A DNA stretch of 64,000 bases, taken from the NCBI RefSeq assembly GCF_022201045.2, contig NC_068559.1:3694501-3758500 (forward strand). The letters are read 5' to 3'. The DNA is from Citrus sinensis (Eukaryota; Streptophyta; Magnoliopsida; Sapindales; Rutaceae). This document shows positions 11,701 through 24,271 of the stretch, piece by piece; the stretch's first letter is position 1, and the number at the start of each line of letters is the position of its first letter. The position numbers were made by a program, and so were the translations under genes. The notes under the pieces are model-generated. The model had not been told where the DNA came from. It searched no databases and saw only the letters and a program-made list of their open reading frames with translations.

Positions 11701-14700
11701 CATAATCTCTTACAATTCTATTGACAGTGACTTCAATATTCTCTAATTATAAGATATTGGGCTTGTAGTTTAATAGGTTGATAATATCAACAATATTTAA
11801 TGAAATCGACTTTAAGTCTCTACGAAGAATTTCTTCTCTTTTTTGATAGAAAAATGTGAAGTAGGGATAGATTTCTTTCAAAACATTATTAGTGAGAGTA
11901 AATTTCAAGTTACGATCCGAAATTGTAAAATAAATATACGGATTGTGACAATTTAAAAAAAAAAAAAAGATTTCTTCCCCATGTTGTTAGTGTGAGTAGA
12001 TTTTTAATGTAAATTCTAAAATATCAATAGATTAATTACGATGAATAAAAAAAAGGACTTAATTGCCCTAGATGTGTTTTTAAAAAAAAGAATAATTCAC
12101 TATTTGTTATTGTAAATATCGTTATATGTTATGCTTCTAGAATTTTATCCGGACCTAAGCTTTTCACTTGAGCATATTTCACAATGGGCAATGTTAGTAA
12201 ATAAATTAGTAGATTATGAAGAAATAAGTAAAATCTTGACTGCGTAGATAAAAACTACACTTGTTACAAAATCCATGAAGATTTGTTTCTATTGTTTTTT
12301 TCTGCACTTTATTAACTGTACGTGGAATTGAGCTTGCTAAAATCGGCGTGATTGCATCAGCCATGAGGGCAGCGAGGCCTCCACAGTTGCGTGCTTGAAC
12401 AGTGCTTCAAGTAAAGTAAGTCATTTGGCCAGCGCCTACTTATACTTAAATTATTTGACAATTTGAGTAACGAAATCATTAAGAAGTCTACTTAGGGAGA
12501 AAAAACAATGTATTGGTGTCGCATTTAGAGTAATTCTAGCATGAAAAGCTAAAGAAAAGAGCAAAGTAAGCCAAAATTAATGAAAATCAAGAAACTCAAT
12601 TAAAATGTACTGTTTTTGCACCAGCTTTGAGAGCTATCCAGCTCCCCTGGATTATGTATTTAGACACTACTTGAATATTTGGATACAAAGTGATACGACC
12701 AAAACCAACAAAATTTTTTGAATAATTTGTAAAATGATCATGGTGAGCTACCTATCTATGGCTGCTGCATGTGATTCAACTTAAAACAAACATATATACC
12801 ATGTCTCATTTGTACACTCATCCAATAAGATTTTGTAAATATAGATGAAATCAATCAATTATGGTAGCGAATAAAATAGACGTGACATAGTTTTGTTGAC
12901 TGTAATAACGGTTTTATCTAGCTTCACAGGCATGGCCAATTGGTTTACAAACAGTTCTATTTAACTAATTATCCGGATTTAAATCTTAGAAGTAAGGAAT
13001 ATGAAATAAATTTGACCTCTGCCTACCCTATTGCCTTTAAAATTATGATAAATAATATTAATAAACGATCTATCTAAGACTTTCTTGTAATTTAATTTTA
13101 TTAATTTCTTGACGAGTCAATTCAACCCCCCCGGAAAATATTGTGAGGCAGTAATCTTCTGTGCTTTTTCACAGCAAAATACCAATGAAGTAAAAGAGAG
13201 GGATAAAAAAATTAAAAAAAAAAAAGACTCAAGTTGTAACTTTGTGACTTGTCTTGTACTCGAAGTACAGTTTGAACACACAGAACTTTTGTTAGATAAT
13301 AACCTATGAATTAGTTAATTAATTAGTTATGTTTATAAATTAAACGATACCTTGCTGCTGCGCATTTGTCAAAATATATTCCCCAGTAGGTGGTGCTTGC
13401 CACTTTGTTTCTGATGTCATCTACAGTAATGTGAAGGTGACTGCATATGCTGCAAAGGGATCTTAGTTGAGATTGCGTCAGTCAGTTGCTCACACTCGTT
13501 ATCTTCTCAATCGAGTTCACATACGATTAACTGCTTTTTAACTGTAAAAATAATTAGCAAGAGTACTACTGGAAGTTCTTATTAATTGTTAAATTCATTT
13601 TGGATTCATTTGCAATGTGGGTGAAGATTTTCTTTTAATTATTTGGTGGTAAATTTTTGGTCCATTGTAGACAAAACATCTAACTTATGTTTTATAATTA
13701 AAGCATATAGTAATTACGTAGAGTATAATAACAAAATGAAGAGAAGACATATTACAAGATCGGTCACTCAAACCGATATATAAAATTGAAAGACTCCAGC
13801 ATTCTCAAATGGGTTTTTTCAAATAAAAACCGAAGGATTATCCCACCAATAATAAATCATCTAACAGAAGACCCAAATTAATAAATCAGTCATACAAAAA
13901 AAATGTGCATATGATTAAAAATACATGCGGCGCCGAATTAGACTTAGTAATTCAACCATTTGATTTGCAATCACCGCGGAGGCTTGAAACTTGAACTCAC
14001 AAATAAGATAAGCTAAAGCTGAAAATGAGCCTCTTATTTTCAAGGTGCAAAGCAGAACAACTAAAATAGAATGAATAAATACACAATCCGAAACGTGATT
14101 TTAATACAAACACTTTCATTTCATATGTATCATGCATGCACGAACAGCTAATAAGCAAGAGGTGGAAGTCTTTAGAAGCACGTTCTGATGTTGTACAATG
14201 CAATGAACCTCGAAGTTCCCAGGTTATAAGTAAACAGAACGACAAAAACTTCGTGGACTGACTTGGTCAAACTATCCTAAACAGTGAGCCAATTTTTGTG
14301 TGCGTTTCCTCATTTGTAGTAACAGCACAATTGAGTGCCATGTTATGACAACCTTGACCTGGAATGGTCCAGCATACTATTACAGGTTGCAGCCAACGTT
14401 TATCACATATTTGAAAGTACATCCATAACCCTGATCATCAAAATATATATATATGAAAGGTGGTTTTTTTTTTTTTTTTTTACCTTGAAAAATTCATATT
14501 AACGTTATCAATGATTTTTTTTTAATAGTTTTACCACTTATTTTTTTATAACACCTTGGTAATTTTGACATTAGGTAGCAATATAATACGATAAAATTCA
14601 CCTCCATGTAATTTGAAGTTCTTTTCAATAATTTTTTTGACAAATTTTATAGAAGAATTTAACCTTTTTTTTTTTGGTTCAAACGAAGAAATGTTTCCGT

Positions 14701-14760
14701 CATTCAATTAAAATTAATGACATCATCTAGTGGCTCGGTGACATACGCTTTAGATACAAT
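8785..14760. other. Six-kilobase intergenic stretch without genes
   Basis: AT-rich DNA upstream of the first LOB-domain gene. I see no coding exon series, tRNA or rRNA, and no intact mobile element. Poly-A/T runs and isolated short open frames (for example 13109..13309 and 13997..14245) lack recognisable content. Confidence 0.5.
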
Positions 14761-14785
14761 TGTCATTCTTGCCTTTTCCTTTCTC

Positions 14786-14806
14786 TATATAAACCCCTTT
14801 TGCCTT
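14786..14806 (+). promoter_or_regulatory. TATA box overlapping PthA4 effector-binding element (CsLOB1 promoter)
   Basis: TATATAAA at 14786..14793 sits 108 bases before the ATG, a normal plant core promoter position. The overlapping 19 bases at 14788..14806, TATAAACCCCTTTTGCCTT, are, as I recall, the site in the CsLOB1 promoter bound by the Xanthomonas citri TAL effector PthA4. When bound, the effector switches on the downstream LOB gene and promotes citrus canker pustules. In this copy the next bases are GAACTTT. I recall that published promoter alleles differ by one base just here, so this may identify the allele. Confidence 0.85.
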
Positions 14807-14900
14807 GAACTTTGTTTCAACTAAAGCAGCTCCTCCTCATCCCTTACTGTCTTTGCTTTCTCACTAACTACTACAACCCAACAGTTTTCTTCTCTCAAAA

Positions 14901-16423
14901 ATGGAATGCAAACACAAAATTAATGTAGCAATCCCAATCACTAATATGAAGAACACTCAATTCTCATCTCCATCTACTTTCTCTACTTCTCCTCCTTCTC
15001 AATCTTCTCCACGCTTCCCTTCTCCTAATCATCAACAATTGTCTTCTCCAGAATCTTCTCCAAGCTTTAAAGCTTCTCCTTCACAATCCTCTCCAAATCT
15101 TGCAGCTCCCCTCTCTCCGCCGCCTATAGTTCTTAGCCCTTGTGCTGCTTGCAAAATCCTCCGCCGCAGATGCGTCGAGAAATGTGTTTTAGCTCCATAT
15201 TTTCCACCAACCGAACCATACAAGTTCACCATTGCTCATAGAGTCTTCGGTGCTAGCAATATCATCAAGTTCTTGCAGGTATGCACTTCTTTTGTATGTG
15301 ATAAATTCAAACTAATTAAATGTCCAACCATTTTTTTTCTAATTGGGAGAAAAAAAAAACTTGTTAATTGTTTTATTTTCATCAATTAGTTGTGTGATTA
15401 GACTTTGGAGTGGTTGATTGTTCCACTCTTTTTTGGAAACTTACGGACTTCTCTAATCAAAAGAAAAGAGAGTGTGACATTTCAACTGATTTCATGCAAC
15501 TTTAATGTTTGTTTTCAATTCACTTTCTTTAATTTAAATAGAGTAGATTATTCAAATGGATCCTTTTTATTTCTCCTTATAAAGGAATCATCATCACTCT
15601 TCCTTGACGGGGCACTGGCGCAGGGTCAATCTGCCTCGTATACAAGTTTTACAAAGCTTAAATTTTGCCCCTTTCTAGAAAATATTGTGAATTTTACAAA
15701 GTCAAACAATGAGTATGAACTTAGCACATGGGTCCACATTAGAAACCAATTCCATGCCCCAGCAGCTTAATATCATAAAGTTAGCACATGGCCCGTTAAG
15801 ACTTAAGCTTTGACAGAATCCAGCGCTCAGAGAACGGTTTAAAATGTTTCTCATTTAGACTAGACTTGCAAATTAAAATTAAAATATTTCAGTCATTTTA
15901 TTTTATTAAAATGTAAGGGAGGGTAAATCCCAAATTAATTTTTCGCCTCCCATCTTCTCAAGATTCAAATTCTGGTGGTCAGACAATAAAATTGTTTGAA
16001 AACGATTTGAAGCAGCCTTGGGGCTGAAAATTTCAGTCATCCATATTTGCACACAAACAATGTCTCATGCCATTAAAAATTTTCCAGGAACTGCCAGAAT
16101 CTCAACGAGCAGATGCAGTGAGCAGCATGGTCTATGAAGCAAGTGCCAGAATCCGGGATCCTGTTTACGGCTGCGCCGGGGCTATTTGCCATCTCCAGAA
16201 ACAAGTCAGTGAGCTTCAGGCTCAGTTAGCCAAGGCACAGGCTGAGCTTGTCACCATGGAAAGCCAGCAACGCAATTTAATAACTCTAATTTGCATGGAA
16301 ATGGCACAATCTCAAGAACAAGTCTTGCAGCAGCAGCAGCAGCAGCAGCAACAGTTCATGGATACTAGCTGTTTTTTGGATGACAATGGTATTGGATCAG
16401 CTTGGGAGCCTCTGTGGACATGA
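14901..16423 (+). CDS. LOB1: LOB-domain transcription factor, CsLOB1 (canker susceptibility gene)
   Basis: Two exons, 14901-15278 and 16088-16423, give 237 residues; the 809-bp intron is phase 0 after KFLQ. LOB-domain order: a Ser/Pro-rich N-tail (about 1-80), the zinc-finger-like C block CX2CX6CX3C (CAACKILRRRCVEKC), the GAS block ([11 protein letters not shown] / [18 protein letters not shown]), RDPVYGCAGA, then the coiled coil LX6LX3LX6L (LQKQVSELQAQLAKAQAEL). A CAG-coded glutamine run follows, then a tail ending in WEPLWT. This is a class I LBD of the LBD1/LBD11 clade: a nuclear DNA-binding regulator that in citrus drives cell-wall and cell-enlargement genes when induced. The promoter carries the PthA4 element (14788..14806). 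The next two LOB genes on the same strand are its tandem paralogues. Family certain; the CsLOB1 identity rests on the promoter match and on memory of the protein. Confidence 0.93.
16326..16353 (+). repeat. CAG/CAA run coding polyglutamine in LOB1
   Basis: Almost pure CAG codons encode about nine glutamines (QVLQQQQQQQQQF) just after the coiled coil of the first LOB protein. At the same position the second LOB gene has a mixed His/Gln/Pro stretch, and the third has only scattered Gln. It is probably length-variable between alleles. Confidence 0.85.
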
Positions 16424-18097
16424 TCAAGAGAAATTAAAGCAAGATTGTTGAAATTTTAACCTTTTAAGAGATTATTTACATAAAGCTAAACATACTTAAT
16501 TATAAAAGTTTCTGATCAATAATTAAAGTTATTTGCTGCGCGGTAGATGGGAGTGATTATTATGTGCTTTAATTTTCATTAGTCTTGTTGACAAAAAGGA
16601 ATCTTTGAACCATCTGGAGAAGTCCTTTGTTAACGGTTCGAGATTAATTATTAGTTTATCTTTATTTACATTTAGTGAAATTTTGTTTTTAACTAATTTT
16701 ATAGACATAAATAACCCAACCAAGATGGGAATTCAGTGCTGATTTGTGTTTCGTGTTGATATTTTTAAAAGACTGTGATCGCAAGTTGCATATATGAGAT
16801 TAAAACTTGTCCATATATTATTATAAATGCACATGTAATATTATATTTTAAAAAGATTAACAACTTATATCAACATTGCATTTAAATTCTCTGAAAAAAA
16901 AAGGCAAGGATATAACTTTTTTTTTTTTTACGAGTTTATGCTAATCTTTTGATCAAATTAAAGAGCTATATACAATAAATGTATATTGGTGACCTAATTT
17001 TGTCATCTAAAATAGATTTTTTTAGTTCCTTGTCAAACAATCTCTTGACTTTGACTTTGTCACCTGTATATGCTAAAGAAAAATAACCTAAAAATTAAAT
17101 GAAAATTTTTATGAGTTTTTTATACATCGCCGACACCAAAAATGAATAAGGATATTTTATATCTTAAAGATAGAATCCAAAAATGTGCACGCAATATTAC
17201 AATAATGAAACTACTATACATAAAATATATTTTTTAGACAATTATTGTCGTTAAAATTCCATTGCGAAGATGTATTATGGAGTAGATTTTTGAAATTACA
17301 TCATAATTTTATTTTTCTTAATAATTTTTAACCAAAAAAGTTTGGGAAATGTCATCGAAGAGACTATTTAATTTCTATGCACCTCACACGGGTTGTTGAT
17401 TTGCTATAAGCATAGAAACAAGTTGTCGGCATCATTCTATTTTCTCACAACTTTTTCATACTTTCGCTACAAACAAGCGGTTCATATGTAAACTGATAAA
17501 AGGCAGGAGACAGAGTGAAACTAAAATTTAAAGGTCAAATGCTTATTGGGGCCTACTTCAACTTCATGGACCCCATTTGCGTATGCTAGCTCCTTCTTGA
17601 TTGCAAAAATAATCAATGCTCTTCCAAAATCGTACCAGAAATCCGTCAGAATGGGAAGCATCTTCCCAGGAAAAAAAAAAAGGCATTAGTTAATAATTAT
17701 ATATATATATATACAGTTTAAATTACATTTATGGTAATTTATAATCGATTTTTTTAGTGTAAAATAAGTAATAAAATAGTGGGATCAGACGGGTCAGTGA
17801 GTAAATTTTATCTGACTGTAGGTTATATATATATATCATTGACTAGAATCGAATAATTTATAGCATTTTCTCAAAGTGATTTTGGACCGAAAGAAAATAG
17901 AAACATTATAAAAAAATCAGAATTTTACACTCATTAATTTACAAACACAGAGACTAAATTTATGTAATGATTAGAAATAATATGAAAATAATGCAATTAA
18001 CATGAAGTAAATAAACAAAAAACAAATATTAAGGCAATTAATCTTCATTACTGATTCTTTTAAGTATTTGGTAAAATGTATCTGATCTGTCGATTAG
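16424..18097. other. Intergenic downstream of LOB1
   Basis: 3' flank of the first LOB gene; no gene seen. It holds poly-A/T runs and a short (TA)n at about 17699..17712. Confidence 0.45.
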
Positions 18098-18849
18098 GTT
18101 ACAAATAGGGATGGCAACTGGATCGCTTCATAATGGATATCCACAATATCCATCCAATTGGATCGGATAATATCCATCCAAAAATTTTTAGATTTTGAAA
18201 TTGATATTTTAAAATTATATCCAGATGGATATGGATAATTATTTTTACCCAATGGATATCCATTTAACCCAACACAAGTTTAAAAAATTTTAATTTTATA
18301 AAATAAAAAATATAAAATATAATAAACAAACAATTATAAAAATATTATATTAACTAGTGAAAATTTTAAATTCCTCTTATATTAAAAACTAAAATTTTCA
18401 AAATTATCCTTTAATTTTTTAACTTATTTAATACTATTAATAATTATTATTTTATTTTATTAATTTAATATTATAAATGGACATCCACCGGAAAGTCGCC
18501 GGACCACCACCGGATCTCGCCGGACCTCCGCCGGAATTCACCGGAAAGTTGCTGGACCGCCACCACCGACCACCGGACCGCCATTTTATTATATATATAT
18601 TATTAGTAATATAAATAATTTAATAACTAAATTTAATATTAGAATTTTAAATATTTTATATTATTATTTTTATATAATAAAAATAAAATATCCATGGATC
18701 TTTATAGTTATATGGATAAAATTCATATCCATGTCCAATATTAAATACTGAATATGGATATGGATATATTCATTATGGATAATTATGGATTTATGTTTGG
18801 ATGGATAATATCCATCCATAATTGGATATTTGCCATCCCTAGTTACAAA
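18098..18849. mobile_element. Non-autonomous hAT element, 736 bp, with 8-bp target duplication
   Basis: The element spans 18106..18841. Its ends are inverted, TAGGGATGGCAA... on the left and the reverse complement of ...TTTGCCATCCCTA on the right. It is flanked by a perfect 8-bp direct repeat GTTACAAA at 18098..18105 and 18842..18849. Eight-base duplications and TAGGGATGGCAA-like tips are diagnostic of the hAT superfamily. Subterminal regions are packed with both orientations of GGATAT/ATATCC and TGGATGGATA, likely transposase-binding repeats. There is no transposase frame. A GC-rich block at 18478..18585 interrupts the otherwise AT-rich body. The perfect target duplication suggests a fairly recent insertion. 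Confidence 0.9.
18478..18585. repeat. GC-rich CCGGA-type minisatellite inside the hAT element
   Basis: About 108 bases in which CGCCGGACC, CACCGGA and similar words recur 8 to 10 times, such as GTCGCCGGACCACCACCGGA. It is set in very AT-rich flanks within the hAT element. There is no open coding meaning; the CpG density would make it a methylation target. Confidence 0.8.
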
Positions 18850-20670
18850 TTTGTGTAATGGTAAATTCCAGTATAATTAATTATAACAAGTATGTGTGTG
18901 TGTGTGTGTGTGTCCCGATTCTATTGAATATATATACAGAGTTAAAAAAAAAAAAAAAAGACGATGCTGCTAGTGTAACTGCTGACGCTAAAAAGAAAAT
19001 AACTGGTGTTTGAGCACAGCTGCACAAGTCTTCAAGAAAGCAAACCTTTTGTAATTAATTACCCGTCCTAGAGTGTTTACATCGTTAATCACTTCAATGA
19101 GCTGGACAAGAAAAATGGCAACCATGAAATTGATCATTAATGTAACAAGACAAAGCAACATTAATTGAGACGCATCATTTATCTTTGAAATTTGATTAGT
19201 ACTACTTCAAGGATTCAGACTGCGAACACAAAGACCTTTTGTTCTAGCAAATAAGGCATTTTCCTTTGACAAAATTCCTGACGCGTATAAGATGCCATAC
19301 TTATCAAAATATCCCAAATAAATTAAATAAGTAAGTTTTATTAATAAATTCACTTGTTCTGGAAACTTACATACCTTGCCTTCAAATTCACGATTATACT
19401 TTATTGAATTATTTTGTACTATATTAATACTTTTAAAAAAAAGTTTTATTTTGTTTTTTTCTCTACACAGTTTCAATTATGGTTTTCATTAGAGGGGTTC
19501 GGAATTTAATCCAATATGCTCAATCGGAGCAATTCGATCCCAATTGATTTGATTTATTTCAATCCGGTGGATTGATGGATTGGATGTAATTGAAAATTTT
19601 AAAATTTATAATCGGTCGATTGAATGTGGATTCGCTTACAAAAATCCAATAATCTAAGGAGTCATCTTCTGATTTCATATAATTTAAAGAGTATTTTTGC
19701 TCGCAGTAACACCAATTCAACTGAATAATAGAGGGCGAGAATTAGTGTTTAGTGGGTAAGGTTTCTTATTTCCTTCATAAATTTTTTTTTAAAAATAAAA
19801 ACTGAACTAAGATAAAATAGTAAAAAATATAATAAAAACTTTGAAAATTTAACTTTCTTTTTTTAACAAGAATGAATTTGATGGTCTTGAAATATAATGT
19901 AAGAAATGATTTATTTTGTCAAACAGTATGGGGGTTTTTAATAATTTTTACTAAACCAGTTTAGATGGGAACAAAGAAACTTTCCTTTCAAAAGGAAAAA
20001 AAAAAAAAAAAAGCTGCCTTCCTAGTGTTAATTTACCCTCCGCAAACCATAAAATGGTTTAGGTTGTTTAATGCGCACAATTTCAATCATCAACTTATAT
20101 TTTTATAAAGAGAGAAATTGATATGAAAAGAGGATCCTAATTCGAAAATTTGACAACTCAAAAAAAAAAAAAAACCATGCTGAATTTGTATCCCATCGTT
20201 ATAGAGGAGTCACTTGTACTTATAAGTAACATAAACCTTTCCATCCGGGTTAGTTTTTTGAGTTGAACATCTGGATGTTCCTGGACTCATCCTTTACATT
20301 TAAGCATTATCAGGGCCTGGCATTCGGGATGTGCTGGAACAATACAAGTACCATGTAAGACGAAAAGACCGGCGCCGGTTTAGTGGAGGTATGGGACTAT
20401 AATAGATCGAATACGTTGATGAGAGAATTTAATTCAATTAATGTTTTGAAAATCTAGGTTGCTCTCACATCCAAGTCACAGTTTGTGATCAGGACGAGTC
20501 ATTCAATTGACGCTGGCTCTATAAAAGGTAAAAAGTCTAGCTTGTGGAAGCCAACTTACAATTAGTCGAGTGAAAGAATTCGTGGAGTTGAGATAATGAT
20601 GTGCATGAGGCTAGGGTTGATTTGCAATACATATGAATAAATAAACATTTGCCCGCTTGACAGGGCACTT
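18850..20670. other. Intergenic; short TG repeat and block similar to 36.4 kb
   Basis: No gene is seen. (TG)n is at 18893..18913. A stretch at about 19955..20000 (GATGGGAACAAAGAAACTT) and another at about 20590 (GAGTTGAGATAATGATGTG) resemble, in the same order, sequence at 36380..36420 and 36510..36535 downstream of the third LOB gene. This hints at a shared duplicated flank. Confidence 0.45.
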
Positions 20671-20806
20671 TGTTTACGTAGACAATGAACACCAGGGAAT
20701 TTGTGGAATTCATCGCTCCCATGGAAGCTGCCATATGTTTGTTTACGTAGACAATGAACACAAGGGAATTTGTGGAATTCATCGCTCCCATGAAAGCTGC
20801 CGTATG
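20671..20806. repeat. Tandem duplication, two copies of a 69-bp unit
   Basis: The unit TGTTTACGTAGACAATGAAC... runs 20671..20739 and repeats at 20740..20806 with three or so differences. The unit length is a multiple of three, so it stays open on both strands, but neither frame resembles a known protein. It is a recent local duplication, not a CRISPR (two abutting copies, no spacers). Confidence 0.85.
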
Positions 20807-21861
20807 AGGAAGCAAATTATTAAATTGCATGCAAGTTCGCAGTATATGCATGCGTTTTGACTTTGAAATATGTATACATTAAACGCAAGAAATTGACCGC
20901 ACGTTTTAACTTCCTTCAGATATAGATGGTAATTGCATTTCGATTCTCTTTCTTCAAGTCAGTATATGTGCAGGGTGTATTATATTTATTAATGTGGGTA
21001 CCAGTTAATTTTATAAATAAACCAAGTGCAACCAGTGCGAAGTGTGAACTGTTTAATCTATAAACTACAATCTCTCCTGCGATCCAACTTCGGGAGCCAA
21101 AGTCAAAACAATTCTACCGGTGGTTTCAAAATAGTCAACCCAGAAGAGTCAAACTGCCACCTCATCTTGAGTTCTTCTCCTCTAGAAAGTCTCCAGAAGT
21201 AATTTTCGTTTTTATTTTTCCGATTTTCTCTTCTATTTCAACTTCAAGACTGTTAATTTCCATGCCAAAAATTCTCAAACTCTAAGCACTTTTTATTATT
21301 GTTGGTAGTTACTAAATCTAGACTTGATCATTTGAGTTGTTAAATATCTTATGCTGTTTGAGTTTTTGTGATAGTTTATTGTTATGATCATAAGAAAATC
21401 ACAGTCCTTAAATTTTTATTGTGCATTGATGTAAATACACACATGACTGAAGATTATAAAAATATCAGAGCTTATATCCAAATTTTTGGAAAAAATTACA
21501 CCATATATAGAATCCAGATGCAACAATTCGAAAACAACACGATTTAATTGTCCTGATTTGCATGAAATCACACAGTGCTCAAGAATTAACATTTAACAAC
21601 ACCCATGATCTTGTAGCAACAGCTATTCAATGAAGCTAAATTAAATGAAGAAACATAGCATAAATAGAGAAAGGACCAGACAAGTAGTTTAATTTGAGAA
21701 TTGAGAGTATAAAATGTATCTACGCAGTAAATGTTATGCTTTCAAAAATGAAGTTGAAGCTTAACAATTACACAACAGCCATTAGTTAGTTCATTTGCTT
21801 TTCATTAGTTTTTGACAAGGAATCCCATGGAAAAGGAATTGTAACTCATGGGGCTTTCCTC
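20807..21861. other. Intergenic left flank of the copia insertion
   Basis: No gene was recognised on either strand up to the left LTR of the copia element. Confidence 0.45.
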
Positions 21862-22151
21862 TGTGAGAATTTGTAATACAATGTGTTTGGTTAACAGGAA
21901 AGTTAACGAGAAAATGAAGAAAAAGAGATAAGAAGAATCTGGAGTTTATTAGATCTAATCACTCAATCATAATAATGATCTGAGCTCTCTTTATATACAA
22001 AGATCAATACACACACTCAAGTCTGTTATAACAAATACACGTACTTAACAAACTTGTTAACAGTAATCTGAGTCAGCTAACTAACTTGAACACATCAGCA
22101 GTAGAATTATCTTATGCTTGCAACTCCATACTCTAACCATGCTCTGTAACA
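21862..22151 (-). repeat. Copia LTR, left copy (3' LTR of the element)
   Basis: Runs from TGTGAGAATTTG to CTCTGTAACA, 290 bp, with the TG...CA ends expected of LTRs. It differs from the right copy at eight positions. Confidence 0.93.
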
Positions 22152-22163
22152 TCCCCTCTCGAG
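22152..22163 (-). other. Polypurine tract of the copia element
   Basis: Directly inside the left LTR, the minus strand reads GAGAGGGGA. This purine run next to the 3' LTR is where plus-strand DNA synthesis is primed in LTR retrotransposons. Confidence 0.75.
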
Positions 22164-22744
22164 CTAAACTTTCCAGGATGAACGTTTAGCTTGCTTCGAA
22201 GGTAATGAAACTGATCAAAAGTTAATGGCTTGGTAAGTATGTCTGCAGTTTGATCTTCACTAGGAACGAATTGCACAACAATCTTCTTTGCTGCTACTTT
22301 CTCCCTGATGAAATGAATATCCAGTTCCACATGCTTGGTTTTAGCATGATACACTGGATTGTAAGCTAAGGCTATAGCACCTTGATTATCACACCACATT
22401 ATAGGAGTTGCGGCAAGCTTAATTTTGAGTTCATCAAGCAGTGCTTGAATCCATACAGCTTCAGATGTGGCCTGAGCTAAAGCTCTATACTCAGCTTCAG
22501 TACTGGACCTTGATACCACTAGTTGCTTCTTAGAACACCAGGAAACTAAGTTTGAGCCAATGTAAACTGCATACCCAGCAACTGATTTTCTATCATCGTT
22601 ATCACACGCCCAGTCTGAGTCACTGAAGCAATTCATTTGTAAAGTTCCAAATTGATAAAAATACAGACCAAATTGAATTGAGCCCTTCAAATATCTGAGA
22701 AGTCTCTTACAAGCTTCCCAGTGTTCTAAAGTTGGTGAAGACAA
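22164..22744 (-). mobile_element. Copia RNase H region
   Basis: Encodes the copia RNase H signature SDSDWACDNDDRKSVAGY and STEAEYRAL, then the usual C-terminal phrase around DILTKPL. Part of the fossil element at 21862..26612. Confidence 0.93.
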
Positions 22745-22798
22745 ATATTGACTAAGTTTATTAATAGAGAAAGCTATCTAAGGCCTTGTAAGTGTCAC

Positions 22799-24112
22799 TT
22801 ATTGCAAAGCTCCAATTATGCTTCTATACTGAGATGCATTAGTAATGGTTGAACCTGATCCTTTTCTGAGCTGATGTCCTGTAGACATAGGAGTAGGAAC
22901 AGGGCTACAATCTGCCATATTATGCTTAGCTAAGAGATCAGCTATATACTTTGCTTGAGAGAGATAGAATCCATTTGAAGTTTTTGAGACTTCAATCCCA
23001 AGAAAATAATTCAACTCTCCTAAGTCCTTCAAAGTAAAAGTTTTTTGCATATTAAGAATCATTTGCTGCACCAGCTGATAACTAGAACCAGTAACAATGA
23101 TATCATCCACATATACAAGCACAAGCAAAATGTGACCATTTTCCCACTTATAGAAGAGTGGACTATCAGACTTAGAGTTAAGGAACCTCCATTGAGATAC
23201 CATAGCAGATTTGAACCTGTCAAACCATGCTCTGGGGGCCTGTTTTAATCCATAGATGGCCTTCTTGAGTTTACAGACATGAGTAGGCCTGGTGGAATCA
23301 GTAAACCCTGCAGGCTGGGCCATATAAACATCTTCAACCAAAATACCATTTAAGAAGGCATTATTGACATCAACCTGTCTTAGAATCCACTTATTCATAA
23401 CAGTTAAGCTTAAAACTATTCTGACAGTAGATGCTTTCACAACTGGACTGAAGGTTTCAGTGTAATATTCTACATGTGTTTGATGAAATCCTTTAGCTAC
23501 AAGCCGTGCTTTGTATCTAGAAATGGTACCATCTGAGTTGTGCTTAATTCTGAAAACCCACTTACTTCCTATCACTTTGACAGGAGCTGAAGGTGAAACT
23601 AAGTCCCAAGTATCATTATTTTTAAGTGCTTGATACTCCTCTTGCATTGCCTTGAACCACTTTGGATTAGATATTGCTTGGGTTATAGATGTAGGTTCTG
23701 AAGGTTTAGCCAAAAGATCAGCAAGATATGATTTAGGCTTAAAAATACCAGCCTTTGATCTGGTTATCATATGGTGTCCTACTGGAGGAGCAGCAAGTAT
23801 GACATGAGGTGGTGAGTTAATATGGCTTGGTAAAGATAGATTAGGTGATTGGTCTGTGGGAGAAGATATAGGAGAAGAAGATAGAGATGGTGAAGGAGCA
23901 TATACCTCTCTGGGAGCTGGAGATGAAGTCGCTGAGGAATCACTTGTTGATTGAGGTTGTAGAGGAGATTGTATTGGAAAATGAGTAAAAGAAGGAAGAA
24001 CAAAAGAGACTGTATTTGATGAAACACAAGACTGAGAGACAGAAGAAAAGTTTGAACCAGACACATATGGAAAGGAATTTTCATAAAAAATGACATGATT
24101 TGAGATATACAC
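22799..24112 (-). mobile_element. Copia reverse transcriptase region
   Basis: Typical copia reverse transcriptase (RVT_2) landmarks are visible: KWVFRIKHNSDGT, RYKARLVAKGF, KAIYGLKQAPRAWF and the catalytic YVDDIIVTG box. A Ser/Pro-rich linker lies in front. It belongs to the fossil element at 21862..26612. Confidence 0.95.
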
Positions 24113-24271
24113 TCGACCAGAGGAATGAAGACACTGATACCCTTTATGGTGGCTGCTGTAGCCAAGAAAGACACATCTTCCTGACCTAAAAGCAAGCTTG
24201 TGTTTATTGTATGGCCTGAGATAGGGAAAACAAGCACAACCAAAAATTCTAAGAAAGTTATAATCTGGTGT

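Noticed and set aside
20671-20806. Possible CRISPR-like direct repeats
   Set aside because: Only two abutting units with no spacers, in a plant nuclear genome.
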